The notes beneath the pieces were generated by a model. It was given only the letters and a program-made list of their open reading frames with translations, did not search any database and was not told the DNA's origin. Shown here piece after piece: positions 23,529-38,000 of a stretch of DNA of 64,000 nt (the first letter of the stretch is position 1; every line of letters begins with the position of its first letter). This DNA is from Diphasiastrum complanatum (taxonomy: Eukaryota > Streptophyta > Lycopodiopsida > Lycopodiales > Lycopodiaceae): contig CM055114.1 in the NCBI GenBank assembly GCA_029204225.1, forward strand, positions 10,315,948 to 10,379,947, in the 5' to 3' direction. Both the position numbers and the translations under genes were made by a program.

Positions 23529-26500
23529 ATCTTATATTATAATCTTAAAAGTTATTGTGATTTGTTAGTTCAAAATTGAAAGTTCAAATTCAGATTAAAC
23601 CTTATAATTCAATGTATAGGTAATCATTTTGACTTCAAACTTCAAACTTTAAAGACATTATAGTCTAGTATGATGTATCTAGTAACTACTTACTATTTAG
23701 TACTTAGACTTTAGTATTATCTACACATTAGAAATTACGAATTACTTGGATCGACTCTAGGTGCCATGGAGTTTATTCAAAAGTCTCAGGTCGGCATGTT
23801 GTTGGCCATGTACGGTACATCTCCAACGCACGAGACATAATACAAAGGGCTCGCACAACCTCTTTTTTGTAAGCAATGTTATTAAATGAAAGTTAGACAC
23901 CAATGCTGCACTTGTATTGCACAACGTAATTAAATGAAAGTCAGACAACAATGGTGCACTTGTATTGTGCAAAAGCGCAAAATATTGTAAATACGCTTCG
24001 AAGCGTAAGATAGAGTAAACAAATAATTTTTGTTTAAAAGTACCTCGAAGCACAATAGGAAATGTGGCGTGGCTCAATGGAAAATACAACAAAAACATTG
24101 TAAAATCAAGTTACTTGTCAAAATAAAGAAAAAAAAAAGTTAACGTAGACTATTAAGTTTAGAAATGAGTCAATAGAAAAGTGCTATTTCAATTCATTTG
24201 GACCCAACTATATAAGGGCCAAAAACTTTGTATTTCATGTTCTCAAATTTCATTTGTGCAATCAAAGAAAAATAATTCTCTCCTTTTTGTGTTTATGTGA
24301 ATGCTTTGAGAGAGAAGAAAAGAGAGAGAGTTGTGAGGCAATTGTTTTTATTTTATGTGATGCTTGTTTCTCTACTATGTATGCTTGATGTCTAGCTTGA
24401 TGTCTAGATCCCTAGACATACAAAGTATACTCTGCACTCTGTAGCGAGCAGTTCTAGAAACACTCACCCGTTGTTAAGAAGGGCCAATTAGTTTCTCAAA
24501 TACTCGCAACACATGAGGAACAATTTGAAAACATTCGCCAATGTGCCTAGAAAATATCCCTTGTCAAGAGCTTTTCGTGGAGGTCTAGGTGAACATTTCT
24601 ATCAGGATCTACAAATACCCGTCCCAAAACTGTGAAGGCGAGCATTTTGGAAACTTCATAAAACTATTTGCCTACTTCTCAGCAAGTTTCAGACAAAGCT
24701 ACCAACCTCTAGAAAACTTGGCGAACATTTCTCTGAGGTATAAAGCCTCATGGACTAGCTTTTGTACTAACTCTTGTGCAAGTACTGCTCAACATCAGCA
24801 ACTACATATTATTTATTTTTAAATTTGCCCAACTACTTGAGCAACTGAAAACCCACTTTGTAATTGATAAGCAACCATTTCTTATTCAAAGATTAAAAAC
24901 AAATATTTCCTTTTGCTTGAGTTAAGACTAGAGGACTTCAAACACTCGCGTCGCACATGGGGATAAACAAAAATATTCGCCAAAAGGTTCAAGGAATAGC
25001 TTGAGCTTTCTATAGAGGGTTCAATGAATGCTTTACTTAGATTTGCAAATACTCATCCCACACGTGTGAAGGCCATCATTCGCATCTCCTTGTAAAAACA
25101 TTTGTCTACATATCTATTAGCTCTCGAAGGGTCAATTACCTACTGAGAACTCGGCGAACATTTCGAATGAAGTTTGCTACCTACAAAACTAGTTCAAGAG
25201 CATTTCGAGTAGATCTGTAGTGTTTGTTTTCGTTTTGATTGTTTCGTTCAGTGATCAAGACTTAGGTTTACCTTAATTAGAAAAGTTCAATCCGTGACAT
25301 TTGTGGGGCTTTGCGGTGACTGAGCCCTTCTAATCTAAAGTTAACTTGAGATCTTGATCAAACAACTATTCTAATGTGACTGAAATAAATAAACCTAGAC
25401 CATTGACCATGCAGGGGCTAGACAATGATCTGTTTTTCTCTTTTTAGTTTCACCTAGTCACTTGTTTCCGTAGGATATTGAATGCAGTGTAGTAACATGC
25501 AAGGAATAGCATCATGTTGGTTTGAGTTGTGTACTGACTAGCCAGTTGTGAGACGCAAACATCAGATCTACCTTGATAACAATCAAATTGAATATCAAGC
25601 AAATCTGACTATAGTGCACCCATCAACCATTTACGTTGTTTTATATTGTCCAATAAGCCTTTTTCATAGCTTTGAGCCAGCTGAAAACTTCAACAAGGAT
25701 GTATTCATCCTCCAAACTAGATTTGATTGTTGACTAATGTTGGCTGATTCTGACGAATCCCCAAAATACTCGGCCAAAGCTTCTCACGAGCACCTCTCAC
25801 CTAAGACCGAGGAGATCTCTGAAAAGACGAGATGAACAAAGACTGAGAGCCGAGTATGAGAGCCGAAGAATACTAGTTAATATTGTCAAGTAGAAACTGT
25901 ATAAGCCTCATGGTGAATCCTGAAAGATAGAATGACCATGTAAGAACTAGTATTTTGAGGCTAATGTAATAAATGCAAGTAGACCCCTCTTAAAAAAAGT
26001 AGAGTGAGCCACCTTTTGATGGTGACATCTAGTGGAGAGCATAATTCCACTAGTAATTTGTGTAATGTGAAAATGCCACTAGGATGCCACCTAAAGAGCT
26101 CTCTTGCTTATTTAAGAGACTCTCCCTTTGTAGAAGGGCAGCTTTTGTAAATGTATCAACTCCATGCTGAAATGAGAAGATCTTCCATGAGTTTTGATGC
26201 ATTCTTGAGCTCCTTGATCATTCTTGTTTCTTGAGTGATGCATTAATGATCTTGCCCTTCCATTTCCTTTGCGTGGTTGTGGACTATAGTTGTGGATTAG
26301 ATTTTTTGTTTTCTTGAGGATTAATATAAGAATCAGCATTCAAGTAAACTAAATAGGCTGGATTTGTGGTGTAGATCTTGTTTATCCTAGACATTCTAAT
26401 TCTTGATGTTCTTGGGATGTCCAAGAATAAAAAAATGAGTGTTTCTTGATTCTTGGACTTCTAAAATATTGTCTAGTTTAGTTTAATTAGTTTCGTGTTT

Positions 26501-29063
26501 CCTGTTTTGGTGGATTAATGTAGGTTGCAAGAATCCAAAAGATTTGTAACCAATATTGTAGTGTATAGATCTTGCAAATTCATTTACTTTTTGATCTCTT
26601 GAGTTTCTTGGAAAATTCAAGAACCAAGAAGATGGAGCTTCTTGATTCTTGAATGCTTATAGGAGTTAGTTGTCTTGTTTTTATGAGAAATGTGGCATGC
26701 TAAATTAGTTTTCTGATCTTGCAAATAGTTTAGTTTCCGTTTTGCAATAATCCATTCTAGCATTTTGTTTTTAAGTGCCATAGTAATGTCCAACCGTTTT
26801 TCAAGAAGAGCTATTTTTGGGCATTCTTGGTGTGCTTGCATGGTAGAATAATTGCAAGTGATTTCAAGAGTTCAAGTGTTCGAAATCTAAGTATCCGTGA
26901 CAGGTTGAACCATACTACAACCCCGAGAATCTGATGCCTGATTTGGGCATTGAACCAAACCGAAATGATCAAGAACAGCTAACAACCAAAACGGAAGTAG
27001 CATAAGCTATAACAAAAAGCAAACAAGCAGAACCAATAGACAAACAATGCCACGTTGTCCTAGCTCAAATCTTGCAAACAAACTCTCAATCTTTCAACAC
27101 ATATGAGTTTCTACAGCCACTGTACTACTTTGTATTCTGCAACATTCTTGATCTTCAATCAAGAGCAGAAACCTGTCAAACAGTGCTCCACTGTCCACAT
27201 TCTTCGGTGAGCCACATTCCTTGCTTTTGATTTTGATAGTGCATTAACAAACTTTTGCAGAAACGACTCCTGCATTCATGTAACCACATTTCACTACATT
27301 CTCACACGGACCACACGCACCCCTTCATCAGCTAATACTCAGACACAGCTCCTACATCCACCCAACTCCCTTTAACTCTTGACCAAAACCAACCTGTCTT
27401 TTTCTCCAGCCAAGCCACACGCACCTTCTTCGCTCCTTCACCATAAGCTGACCGAGCCCACACGACCTGTAAAAAACACGCTCTTCAAAAAATAGCCGAA
27501 ATAGTTACAAAGTATCCATTACGAACAAAAAAAAAAGTACTACCTTCTATGGAGAAGAATCATAACTTCTTTAAAAACTACTAAGGGCAAAACAACAAAA
27601 GTGTGATTGCAATCTAACTGATTGCCAAAATTTGAAGACAAATTTGTCATGAAAGCTTATCATGAGTAAAAGTCTATGTGTAGAAAATCCTTAATCTAAG
27701 TTGAAACCTTGTCCCAAGAGTTGTTGACTATGTTTCCTAAATGCCTATGGCATTCATAAAAAAAAAGTTGTTGAACTACTTCCACCTTGTTATTGCATAT
27801 TGTGCTTTGAACTACTACTTTTATACTTAGCTTTCATTGTAAGCGCTTAGTATTATTCTTTGAGCATGAATCGTGTCTTTGATTGGCCTAATCTTCCTAC
27901 TTCAATGGACTCACTTTCTCTATTCACAAGAAAGTTAAATGTCTGGTTCAAGTCATTGATGTGGTCAAAGTTAGAAGAGTGGTAAAAACCAATGTTGGGC
28001 AAGTATATAGGATCTCGGCTGGTATCAATAATGGTTATCAACATGATATTACAAACACTACCCGATTGGTATATGATTTTGTAATACCACGGTCTAGAAC
28101 CGGATCCCCCAATATTAACGATCTTACTATTCATATTCATATTCGAGTTTGAGAGAGAGTCATCACGATAACTTACGCAGCAGAGCTAAAAATTGAGCGC
28201 ATGACACTGTAATCCTAGCACGTAATGCCAAGTGCTCTGGTTTCCTTTGTATTCCAAAGGCACCTTCAAAGCCAAAATATGCATCCACCTTTCTCTCTCC
28301 TCCGAAATCTGCCATTCTCTGAAAGTGCATTCTCTCTCCAGAATGCACATTCTCTCTCCACCCTCACACCTGAGCATTATGTAGTAGAAGGCCCGAGGGC
28401 CTAGGTCCTTCCATGCTTGTCAGGGCACAACTTGGGCTTGAAACCTTTTATGTCCAAATGGCATCTAGATCCAAACATGAAGGATAGGGAGGACCTGCCT
28501 ACCACCACAAGGCAAAGTTGTGCAACTTTTATACTATTTGGGTTGTTGCATGCATCCTAACTTTTCTGCAAATTTGTAAGTAACACCAAAAAAAGGCATT
28601 TGAACCATAGAAATAACTCGTCTAAATGAAAAAACAAACTACGTCGTCTTTCAAGACCAGAATAAGAGACAACATACAGCAACTAGATACTGACTGCATG
28701 CATCTCAGATACAATAAGCAAGATATTAAGATACTGACTGCATACTTCTCAGATACATTAAGCAAGATAGTACTTACAGCCAAATGGGTTGTGGCCAATC
28801 AACAAATTCACAAGGCAAATCTTGAAAAAGCCTCAATTCAAGCCTTCTAAAACCTGACCATTATACTAGCAGATATCTCTGCCGAAGACGATGGCCAATG
28901 GCATGTGAGAAGAATTCCTTATTATTTGGACAAAAATTCTTCTGAAGTTTCTTACAAAACCAAAAAGTGGTCCATATACCACTCTCCCCATTTTATTCCG
29001 TCACCTCCTCTGATCTGCTGGCAACATTCTTCTGCCACACTGCAAATTTCGGATAATGGTTCA
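23529..29063. other. No supported gene; degraded repetitive DNA
   Basis: No protein domain was found on either strand. Visible structure: a GA-rich stretch near 24,303-24,330; two diverged copies of about 300 bp at roughly 24,440-24,770 and 24,920-25,210 (both with CTCGCA/ACATTCGCCAA and CTTGGCGAACATTTC-type phrases); a TATTTAA promoter-like site near 26,110; and blocks near 27,990-28,110 and 28,385-28,410 resembling 805-930 and 585-650. The last part, just below 29,064, is presumably the 3' untranslated region of the BRCT gene. Confidence 0.4.
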
Positions 29064-32000
29064 TCACTGCAAAGATTCAGTGAATTGGGAAGCAGTCAAG
29101 TCCAAGTCTTGCTTCATTATGGAGGACATGATCCATTCACTGGTGTAAGTCAAAAGCCCTTCTTTGGCAGCTGCCAAAGCTTCTGACATATCCTCTTCGC
29201 AGGCAATTATGAAGGTGTGGGAAAAGTCCTCTGATGGGAATGTATCGTGCACGTCCAACAAAACCTGCATTCAGACCCGCATTCAACTGTGAACAACCAG
29301 AAAGGTTCAAATCTACGCATGTAGCCCAGAAACTAAACATGCGATTGAGTAAACTGACCTTGCCACCTGCCAATGAGATTAGCTGTTGAATGCTTTCAAT
29401 AGGAGGCTGCACATGCTTTGTCACATAAATTGAGAACCCATCAAGAAGCAACCGGGGCTTTTGCTTGGCTCTTCTCACCACGGCTTCCAGAGTAGTCTTA
29501 TATTTTGACTCGAATTGCTTGTCTTTTAAAAAATAAGGACATTCTTCTGCCACAAATTCAATCAAAGATCAGTTGGGCCAGCCTTATTTCTGTCGTGGTT
29601 GCTTGACAAAAATATTCCCACTGCAGAGATCATCAGGTTAACCATTTTTAAGGTACTGAAACTTGTCCGGACTTTGTACTTACCCACAAAATTATTTGAC
29701 TTAACACTTGCCTTGAGCCATTCTGGAGAAACCACCCAGGCCCTATATCATGCAAACAAATTGCTTAGGAGTCAAATGGCGCTTTGTTAGAGCGTAAAGA
29801 AGTGAGCCAATTTTTTTAGTACTGAGCTAAAGTTTCAGTAAACTATCACGAACGCTGCATGACCAATTCATAAAGGAAAAATTGAACTATCAAATTATCT
29901 GCACCTACCCTGTACAAATAGCAGCACAAAAATTGAAAGTCCGCCGTACTTCTCCTGTGATGACGTGTGTACACTCACTCCCATTGTTTGTGACGGATCC
30001 TCCCAACTTCTCCACAAACTGTTGAATAAAGATGCCCTTACATCAAGTAGTCAGGCAAAGCCAATGGATGAAACATTCGTAAAGTACAATGATGCCTGTT
30101 GTGAGAGCTCAAATAGATCAAGTTAAGATCATCTGACTCAATATGGTGTTCTTCGAAGATACCAACAAAATTTGAGCTCAAAATCCAACAATTGTCTTGA
30201 ATGCTTAGGCTAATGAAAAGTTATGATACTTTGATAGCTCAACGGTGACGGTGACGGTGCTCAACCACACAAATGGTCAGCCAGTGAGTTGAAAGGAAAA
30301 CTTAAATGAAGACAATACTATGCCTTTAAGCTACAGAAATTCAACTTGAAGGTAAGATTTCTATTGCATTCTCATGCTAAATAAAGGTATTGAAGCACTT
30401 AACGAGGGTAGAAGATCCTTCCAAGATGTATATCACTGACAATATAAGAATCTAGGTTGATTGAATTTTTCTTTTGCTCAAATTCTGCTGTGTGGAAGTA
30501 TGACCACCGTATTATCTTTCCACGATCCTCAATTTTCGATAGATGGAATAACGGAAGATCAAGTCAGTACTGGGAGAAACTTCATCGACATGATTCTTAA
30601 GATGATATCAAAGGTGAATGGCTAATGATCAATACATAGTTGGCTTTGACATGAAAAAAAATCTTACGAAAAAGGAAATCAGGCAACCAATCATTAAAAA
30701 AATTCACACCTTGGAGAGTTGTATCCTCCTTTCCTCATTGGCCATATTCATAAACATAATAACGTGTTTATGCTGGTCAGTCGGAACAGAGGTGTTATCG
30801 GCTTCTCTTTGATAATCTTCACTTGCAGCAATCAGCATTTCAGATTTTCTTCCAAAATGTTGCAAGTCTTTAGTATCTTTAACCACTTCAATACTTGCAG
30901 TCGTCAACTCATCGACTATACTTCTAATAGTAGTATCATTTGCATTTTCACCTGGCTTTTGAATCTCGAGAGAAGGCTCGTGTACAAGCCTTATTGAGCA
31001 GCTTTTCATTTCACCTATCTTACTAACATTCTTGCCCCTCACTGATCTATTCTCATTAAGAGCAGCTGAACATCTTCGCCCTCTCCCTCTCTTTCTTACA
31101 GGCCTATTGGACGGCTGAACTGATAGTGCTACGTCTGGATCTGCTCCCGCTTCAGTTGGCTTATAATTCTCCTTTCCACTAGTATCTCCTATCCTGTTAG
31201 CAGCGACTTCGTGAACATCATCTAAGTCCGATCCATTGGTTGCAGTATAAATTTCAGCAATCCCTGCCAGTCAGATGATGTTGTGTTCATTTTAGTCTAC
31301 TCAGCTACCTCACATGAAAAGAAACATAATACAAAAATACCAAAATAAAAATTACCGCTTCCAGCTTGTCGTGGGGAGAAAGTCACTGTAGTACCATGGA
31401 GACCTAGTTCTTGATGCCCACTTTGATGCTCAGCCCTGTCAATCACCATGGTATCAAGTCCTTTGGTAGGGTGTCCACATGCTACACTTGAAAGTGCGCC
31501 TGCAATGTTCAGTGGAGATATGTTCTTGTGCCCTGGATACTCTGGCTCCATGGGGAACATAGATGCACTTGGAGTAATCAATAGATGTGGCTTTGTTTCT
31601 GTTAATGTTGGTGTATTCATTGCTAAAGCTGGAGAAGCTCTTGCATCTTTGTTGGCTGCATCCCAATTAAGAGAAGGAAGAAGTGTTTCGAATACATTGC
31701 TTTTTCCAAAAGAAGACAGTTTAAGTGGTGTTGCTGCTATATCATTCCAATGTGCATCATTGCAGACAAGATCTACTGTTTTTGTGCTTATGTGAGATAC
31801 CATAAGCGTAGCACTGCCAGGTATGGACATGGCACGTCGGACATCAGGTTTTATGGGTAGTTTTCGGGGTTTTCCTCGACCATCAACCTCAGCTACCGTC
31901 AAAAATCCCTGAGACAATAGACAACAAGCGGTTTTGAAACTGCATATGGACTTGGCATATTGATGGTAAAAAATGCGGCATAGTTCAAGCTAGCAAAAAA

Positions 32001-35000
32001 CACACCAATTAGAGGACTTTACCAGTCTAATCCAAAAGCATTCAGATTCCTGATCGCCCCAACAGAACACTGTTACCACTCCAACTGCTTGCAATCTCCT
32101 TTCCAGCTCTGCATATAGAGCAGCACCATACCCCTGCATTAGAATAGAGACAGTATGTCAAGCCAGCTATTGCCTGTGTAAAGCTCTATTGTCTCTAGAT
32201 ATTTCCAAATCATCACACTGTAACCAATCAATTCCAACAACAAAGTTATTAATTATTTATTTTAAGGAGACAACGTCAGAAAGAGTGAAACCACGTGATT
32301 TGGTCTTTATGGTTGAAAATCTACTGCTGAAGTCTTTTCAGTCCCAGATGAAGAAAGACTCCGACTTTTCAATAGAGTTTGAAAATTTTACTTCTCACAA
32401 TATCCACATCCACAATCGTGTCCATTCAGGACTCACATTTGAGGTAGTTCTGCAATGAACATGCGTACCTTGCGCTGATGTTTCTTTGCAACTGCAGCCA
32501 GAGGGATTTCTGCATATTGAGTATCAGGAGGGAGTATTTGATATGTAACTGCGCCAACGACCTAGGAACATAACATCTATTGGTAGTCAGGGTATTAAAA
32601 ATTAAAGGAAACATTAAAAAATCATACAACAACCAGCTAAGGTCCTAAGATCATGATCACCCAATAATGGGCCTTCTCTAGGAAATTGTAACCTTTAAGC
32701 ATCATCTACACTTGTGAAGTCACTGGTAAAACTGTTACCAACTAGTGGCATCTCATTCATGTCTATCATATGACTACTATGGCAAATAGCAGTTTATGCA
32801 CATGAACTGCCCTCTCGTTCCACACTGCATACAAGTTGCCAGGCAAGTGCACTAGAACCCTGCATTTGACAATCTTTTGCAGATTGCTTCTAACTGGCCC
32901 TTTTGCCTTACGTTATCAGTGGCGGCTCAATTTCCCATGCAATGAGGCTGGGTTGGTCAAAAAACTTTACTCAAGTTGCTCAACTGTGACTTGCCATCTC
33001 ATGTGTCACATACTGGCAACTAAAACATAGTTTAGAGGGGAGAAGGGGAGAGAGCCCTTTTTTTTATGCAACAGTATAAGCCAGCCCCATTATCTGAGCA
33101 AGGAGGGTAGCCAAGAGGAAAGATGATGAGCAGCTGAGATAATTGATGCATACCAAATGGGGCACTATTCTGTTTAGGATAACTGAAACTAAGGATTCAA
33201 CTAGAAATGAGCACCAAGTCATAGTGAATATTCACTGCTTCCTTTTAAGCATCCCTTCAAAGCTTGAACAAGGAAAATCTTTGATTGATTCTAATTTTTA
33301 CTTATGCAAGGTTTTATGAACTTGAGTGTACTTCAACCGTAGTAGAGATAACTCCAAAGCATGCTCTTTACTGATTATTATGACCAACAAGTCCATTCAT
33401 GTGAGATTGGATTCAAGAGATCTGAAGAGGACTATTTCACAAATGCTCTTGCACACTTAAAACTTAAATGTGGACATTTTTTATTGCTCCGATGTGATGA
33501 ATGTACAAACAATCAGAACTTCCTTTAAGAAACATAAGAGAATCTACCCCCCACATTCTACGAGTGACAAGAATGAAGACCAATTTAAATGTCAGCTTCG
33601 ATGTACTTTCCTCACTCTTGAACTAACATCCAGCAAAGGAGCAGAGACGTTCATATGCCAATCAATGGTCTTGCCAAACCAAAAAGTCTGTAGTAAACAG
33701 TCATTTATTGCAATTCTTCGAATGTCTAAATTGCTCTATTAATGAGGAGCGTCATATTCCTAGGGTTCTCCAGCAGACTTTTTAGCATTCATAACAAAAG
33801 TCATACCATGAGTTTCACTTGGTAGGCTACGATTGACATCTCTTTGAGCGTCAGTCATGAATCAGTGTCTTGACTCTTTACTTCCAATAATCCTTCAAAA
33901 ACAGGCTCACTTATTGATTGTGTACGTGTTGATCTCAAAAGATACAAATGGGAACTCATAAGCCTCCAAAAGCTTCTAGGTACCAAGGCACAAACTTTTG
34001 GTTCACAAATTCCTCCCCGGAACTTATTGTAAACAGATGGATCACGGTTCATATGCTACTTTATTCAATCTGCATTATAAATGTCATTAAGCTGAGAGAC
34101 AGTTGAATGAATGGAGCTGTAAAACCAAAGATTCACTTAATTTATACGAAAAAATAAGGATTCAAATTACTACTATTAACTTCTTAAGAAATAATGACTA
34201 GCTTTAGTAAGCGAAACCCACCCTCACATCACTCGTGCTTTTTCCCTCCATGTTGAGCTATTGCAAAGAATTATGAATTCAATCAAAAAATGAAGAAATA
34301 GGCTTCAAGTTTAGAAAGATTGATAAAAGTATATGGCAATTGCTTATGAGGGCTCCTCATGCTGATCGTAAGAGCTACTTTTCAATCAACAAGAACATCA
34401 AACTACGAGTAACGATGATACAGAATCGAAGAAAGACAAGCTGTTACCTCTGTTTCGCCTGGTGTAGTTTGTTGTCTCAGTAAAAGAGTACAGTATTTCC
34501 TGTAGAAAGGAAGTGCATTCAATTGGTCAAGCTAAAACGTTGAAGGTTCTTTCATTGGATATCACTTGGAATAGGGCAGCAAAGAGGAATTTAACGCTCT
34601 ATTGTTACATGTGCTCTGCGTAGACTAGTTCATAGCATGATAAGATTTCCTTTTCATTGTACATACTAACCCGGTGGTAACACATTTCTCAAGAAAAGGA
34701 GATTCTTTTCCAGTGTTGGCTGCATAGCTCATGGCAGGGAGCTCTTCATTATAAAGCTTCAGCACTTCCTGTAGCAACAAAATCTCAATCAAAACCAAAT
34801 ATGGCATGAAGCTCTGGAGTTTATTGCCAACAAGCAATGACGTTAGCTTACCATTGGTTGACACCACCTATCGGTAAGGGAGATCATGCTTTACTAGATC
34901 TCAAAAACACCTTCACATCTTTTACCAAAGATTCAGGAATGTGAATGCACAAAAATAGGCAGCTGCCATGTAGGTCTTACGAGCATCTTTTTAAAAGCAG

Positions 35001-38000
35001 TCAGAATATAAATGAACATAATCAGCAGCATTCTCATTAGCTAAAAAAATCCTGAGAATGTTCCTGGCCTGCTTGGTTCTAAATGGCATGTTGTGCCTAA
35101 TGCTAACAGCTCCTTGAAATCATCTTGTCATTATAAAAGGAAAATGTATGTGCATCTCTCCAAAATTGAATGCTGAGTTTATTGGAAAGGGAAACACAGA
35201 GAAATCTACATGACAGAACAATGTAGAAAAATAGCTATCCATTTCATCTCAGCTTAATTGATCCCAAGGATGGCCCTTCAACAAGGAACCACCACCAATC
35301 CTATCTTCCCAGTACATGCCTACAATCTACAAGCCAGATCAATTTTTTTTGGCCGCATACATACCTTCAAAAGGGAGTGTCCTTTGCTGTCAAGAGATTT
35401 AGGGTTCAAAAGCACGAATGAGCAGGAACCCATATCCTCTGGTCCTGCATAAATGTGGAACAAAACAGCATAATAATATTAATAAGTGAATAACACTTAC
35501 CAAATGTTTAACGACTCCTATAAAAGCTTTTGCAATTATTTTTGAATCCAGTGGTAGTTCACAAATTAAATTAATTTAGATGCTCTGATCGACATTACCT
35601 CTTCTTTTTTGTCCGATATTGTCGCACTCCAGATTATGAGCCGTAGAGGACTTCTTTGTATCTTCAACTGAACACAGGGATAAACCTCAGTGAGAAGATG
35701 TGTATTATCGTAGCTCAGACTTGAAGATCAAACGATTTAGTAGCCTGTGTAGATACATTTCAGATTCAACACCGGCTATGTTCAAGAAGCCCCAAGAGTT
35801 CCTCCAAACACCCTTTGGTAGCGTACGTACTGTGTGAGTTATGCTAGCCCCCAAACTCGAATAAGCTTGCCAGTACAAATATTCTGTTTTCAAAAATAAA
35901 ATAGCTGTACACAGAGTCTGTAGTGGGCTGGTATGCAAAATTGAATAAGCAGTTCTAGTAACAATGCCATCATGCAAAGTGCAGATGAATGCCTTGAACA
36001 TTTAAAGAAATAATCTACAAAGTGAAGGGCAGGTTTTAAAAAGCTTTGTCCCTGGAACATCTATCAAATTATTGTGGTCAGTATCTTGTGGAGTAATGGT
36101 GATCTCTGAATACTTAAGTTCAGATAAAGAAACTTGTACGTGGGGTGATTGTTGGTACTTGAGGTCGCATATAAGTACGATTCTCAACAGCATCCTGATA
36201 CATATATAAGGGAACAACATGCCATAGAGATGATCGTCATGCTTCCATTGTGCTACTCTAATGACCTAGAGTGTCAGAGGAAAATGCAAATACCGATAGT
36301 GGAAGCTCAAAATAGGACCCCAAACAAGTTGTACCAACCAAGAATGCCAAGTGGTCGTAGAAAGGAATGGATCTGGAGGTGAACATGGATCCACACTATC
36401 TTAATGTTCAATGAATGCCAAGCAACAACAAGAACTCGCTCAAATGCAGTCCAAGCTAGCTGTATAGACCACGAATGACGTATAGCAGTAGAAAGGAATG
36501 AATCCAGAAGCGCACATAGATCCCGAGTTATCCAAAGGGACCATGTATGCCAATCAACATCAAGAAACATGGCTCCACGTATAGTCAGAGCCAAACGTTT
36601 TTCAAATGTTTGAAGATAATCCTGCGAACATTTGGAACACTTTTCCCACTTGAAAGAGATTTAAAATGGAAAAATTGATAGTTATGAGTAAAAAAATGGC
36701 TTGCAGCAATTATCACAACTAGTGATTGCAGTGAGACAAGATAATACATTAGTGATGAGACTTATGCTCACTGCTTGATATATTATCAAATTTTGAAAAC
36801 ATGTTTCATGCAATGTTGCATGCACCGGTTCAAATCGGATGTTCGAATAGGCCGATTCGACCAGTTCAAACCAGTTCGAACTGGCTAGGTCAGGTTCAAA
36901 TCAACCAATCCGAGCACTTCTTTCATTTTGGGGGCCGATTGAAATTTTTTTTACACGGTAACCAATTCGAACAAGTTTCCAATTTGAATCGGACCGATTT
37001 GAACCATGATTCCTTGTTCGAATCGCCGAATCGTGAAACATTGGTTTCATCAAACAAACTCATTTTTGAAACACAATTCAAATGTGGGAGTTTGAAATGT
37101 TACAAGATCTTCCAGACAAGTAAGGTTCCAACTTTGGCTCCACCAATGTCAGCTTCAAGCCCACCTCAATGGAATTGCATAACAGCACAACTTTGACCAA
37201 AAGCATCATAGTGGGGGAAGTAAAAAGCTTTGTTGTAAAATTAGGAGCCACGAAGATTATGGATTTCAATCTTCCTAACCTCTAGTTTTGAAGATACAAG
37301 TTGTAAAGAGAAATAGCACACCCTATCGAAAGGCAAAAAATGATCCAAGTAAATCACAAAAAGAAAACAAAGTACTAAATTTATCGTCCTTAAAATTGAT
37401 GAAAGATGGATTAATTCTAGACTTTGGAATCAAAAGCTATAAAGAGGCTCACTACTACTCATCCTTGTTAGAAATCAATGATAAACTTCATTGTTACACT
37501 TCTTAGTTACTGTTTACGATGTACTTTATTACTAGTTGTAACTAGCCGTTGGCTAGTCTAGTAGTCTACTCCTAGGTTCTCCCTCTCTATTAGGGTTCAG
37601 GGTTTATATGTACATTTTACATTCAGTATGTTGTAGTGTGTGATAGATTGATAGTGCGTGTTCTTCTTCCGAATTCTTTGGTGATTGCTTATGGTGAATG
37701 CTTGATGTTGCATATCTGATTGTTGACATGGTATCATAGCAACAATAGTCCTGCGTGCCTAATCAGTGGATACAGCTTGTCACAGGCTCCGCAACGAAGC
37801 GAGAAAGTCCTTCATGGGAGGTGAAAGCTTGGAGAGATAAAAACGGCTGGAAGAAATCCTTCTTTGGCGTATTTTGCAGGTTTGGAGCTCAGAATCATCA
37901 GTGGGGAACGAAGACACAGTCCCGGAGGCATCAGAAAGGCCAGGGCAGCATCAAACAAGTTGAAAATTTGTTGAGTGGGGAGATTTTTACAATACTTCCT

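Noticed and set aside
25739-26902. Possible solo LTR (TGTTGGCTG...GTGACA with a TATTTAA site inside)
   Set aside because: No target duplication, primer site or second copy in the window; the boundaries are guesswork.
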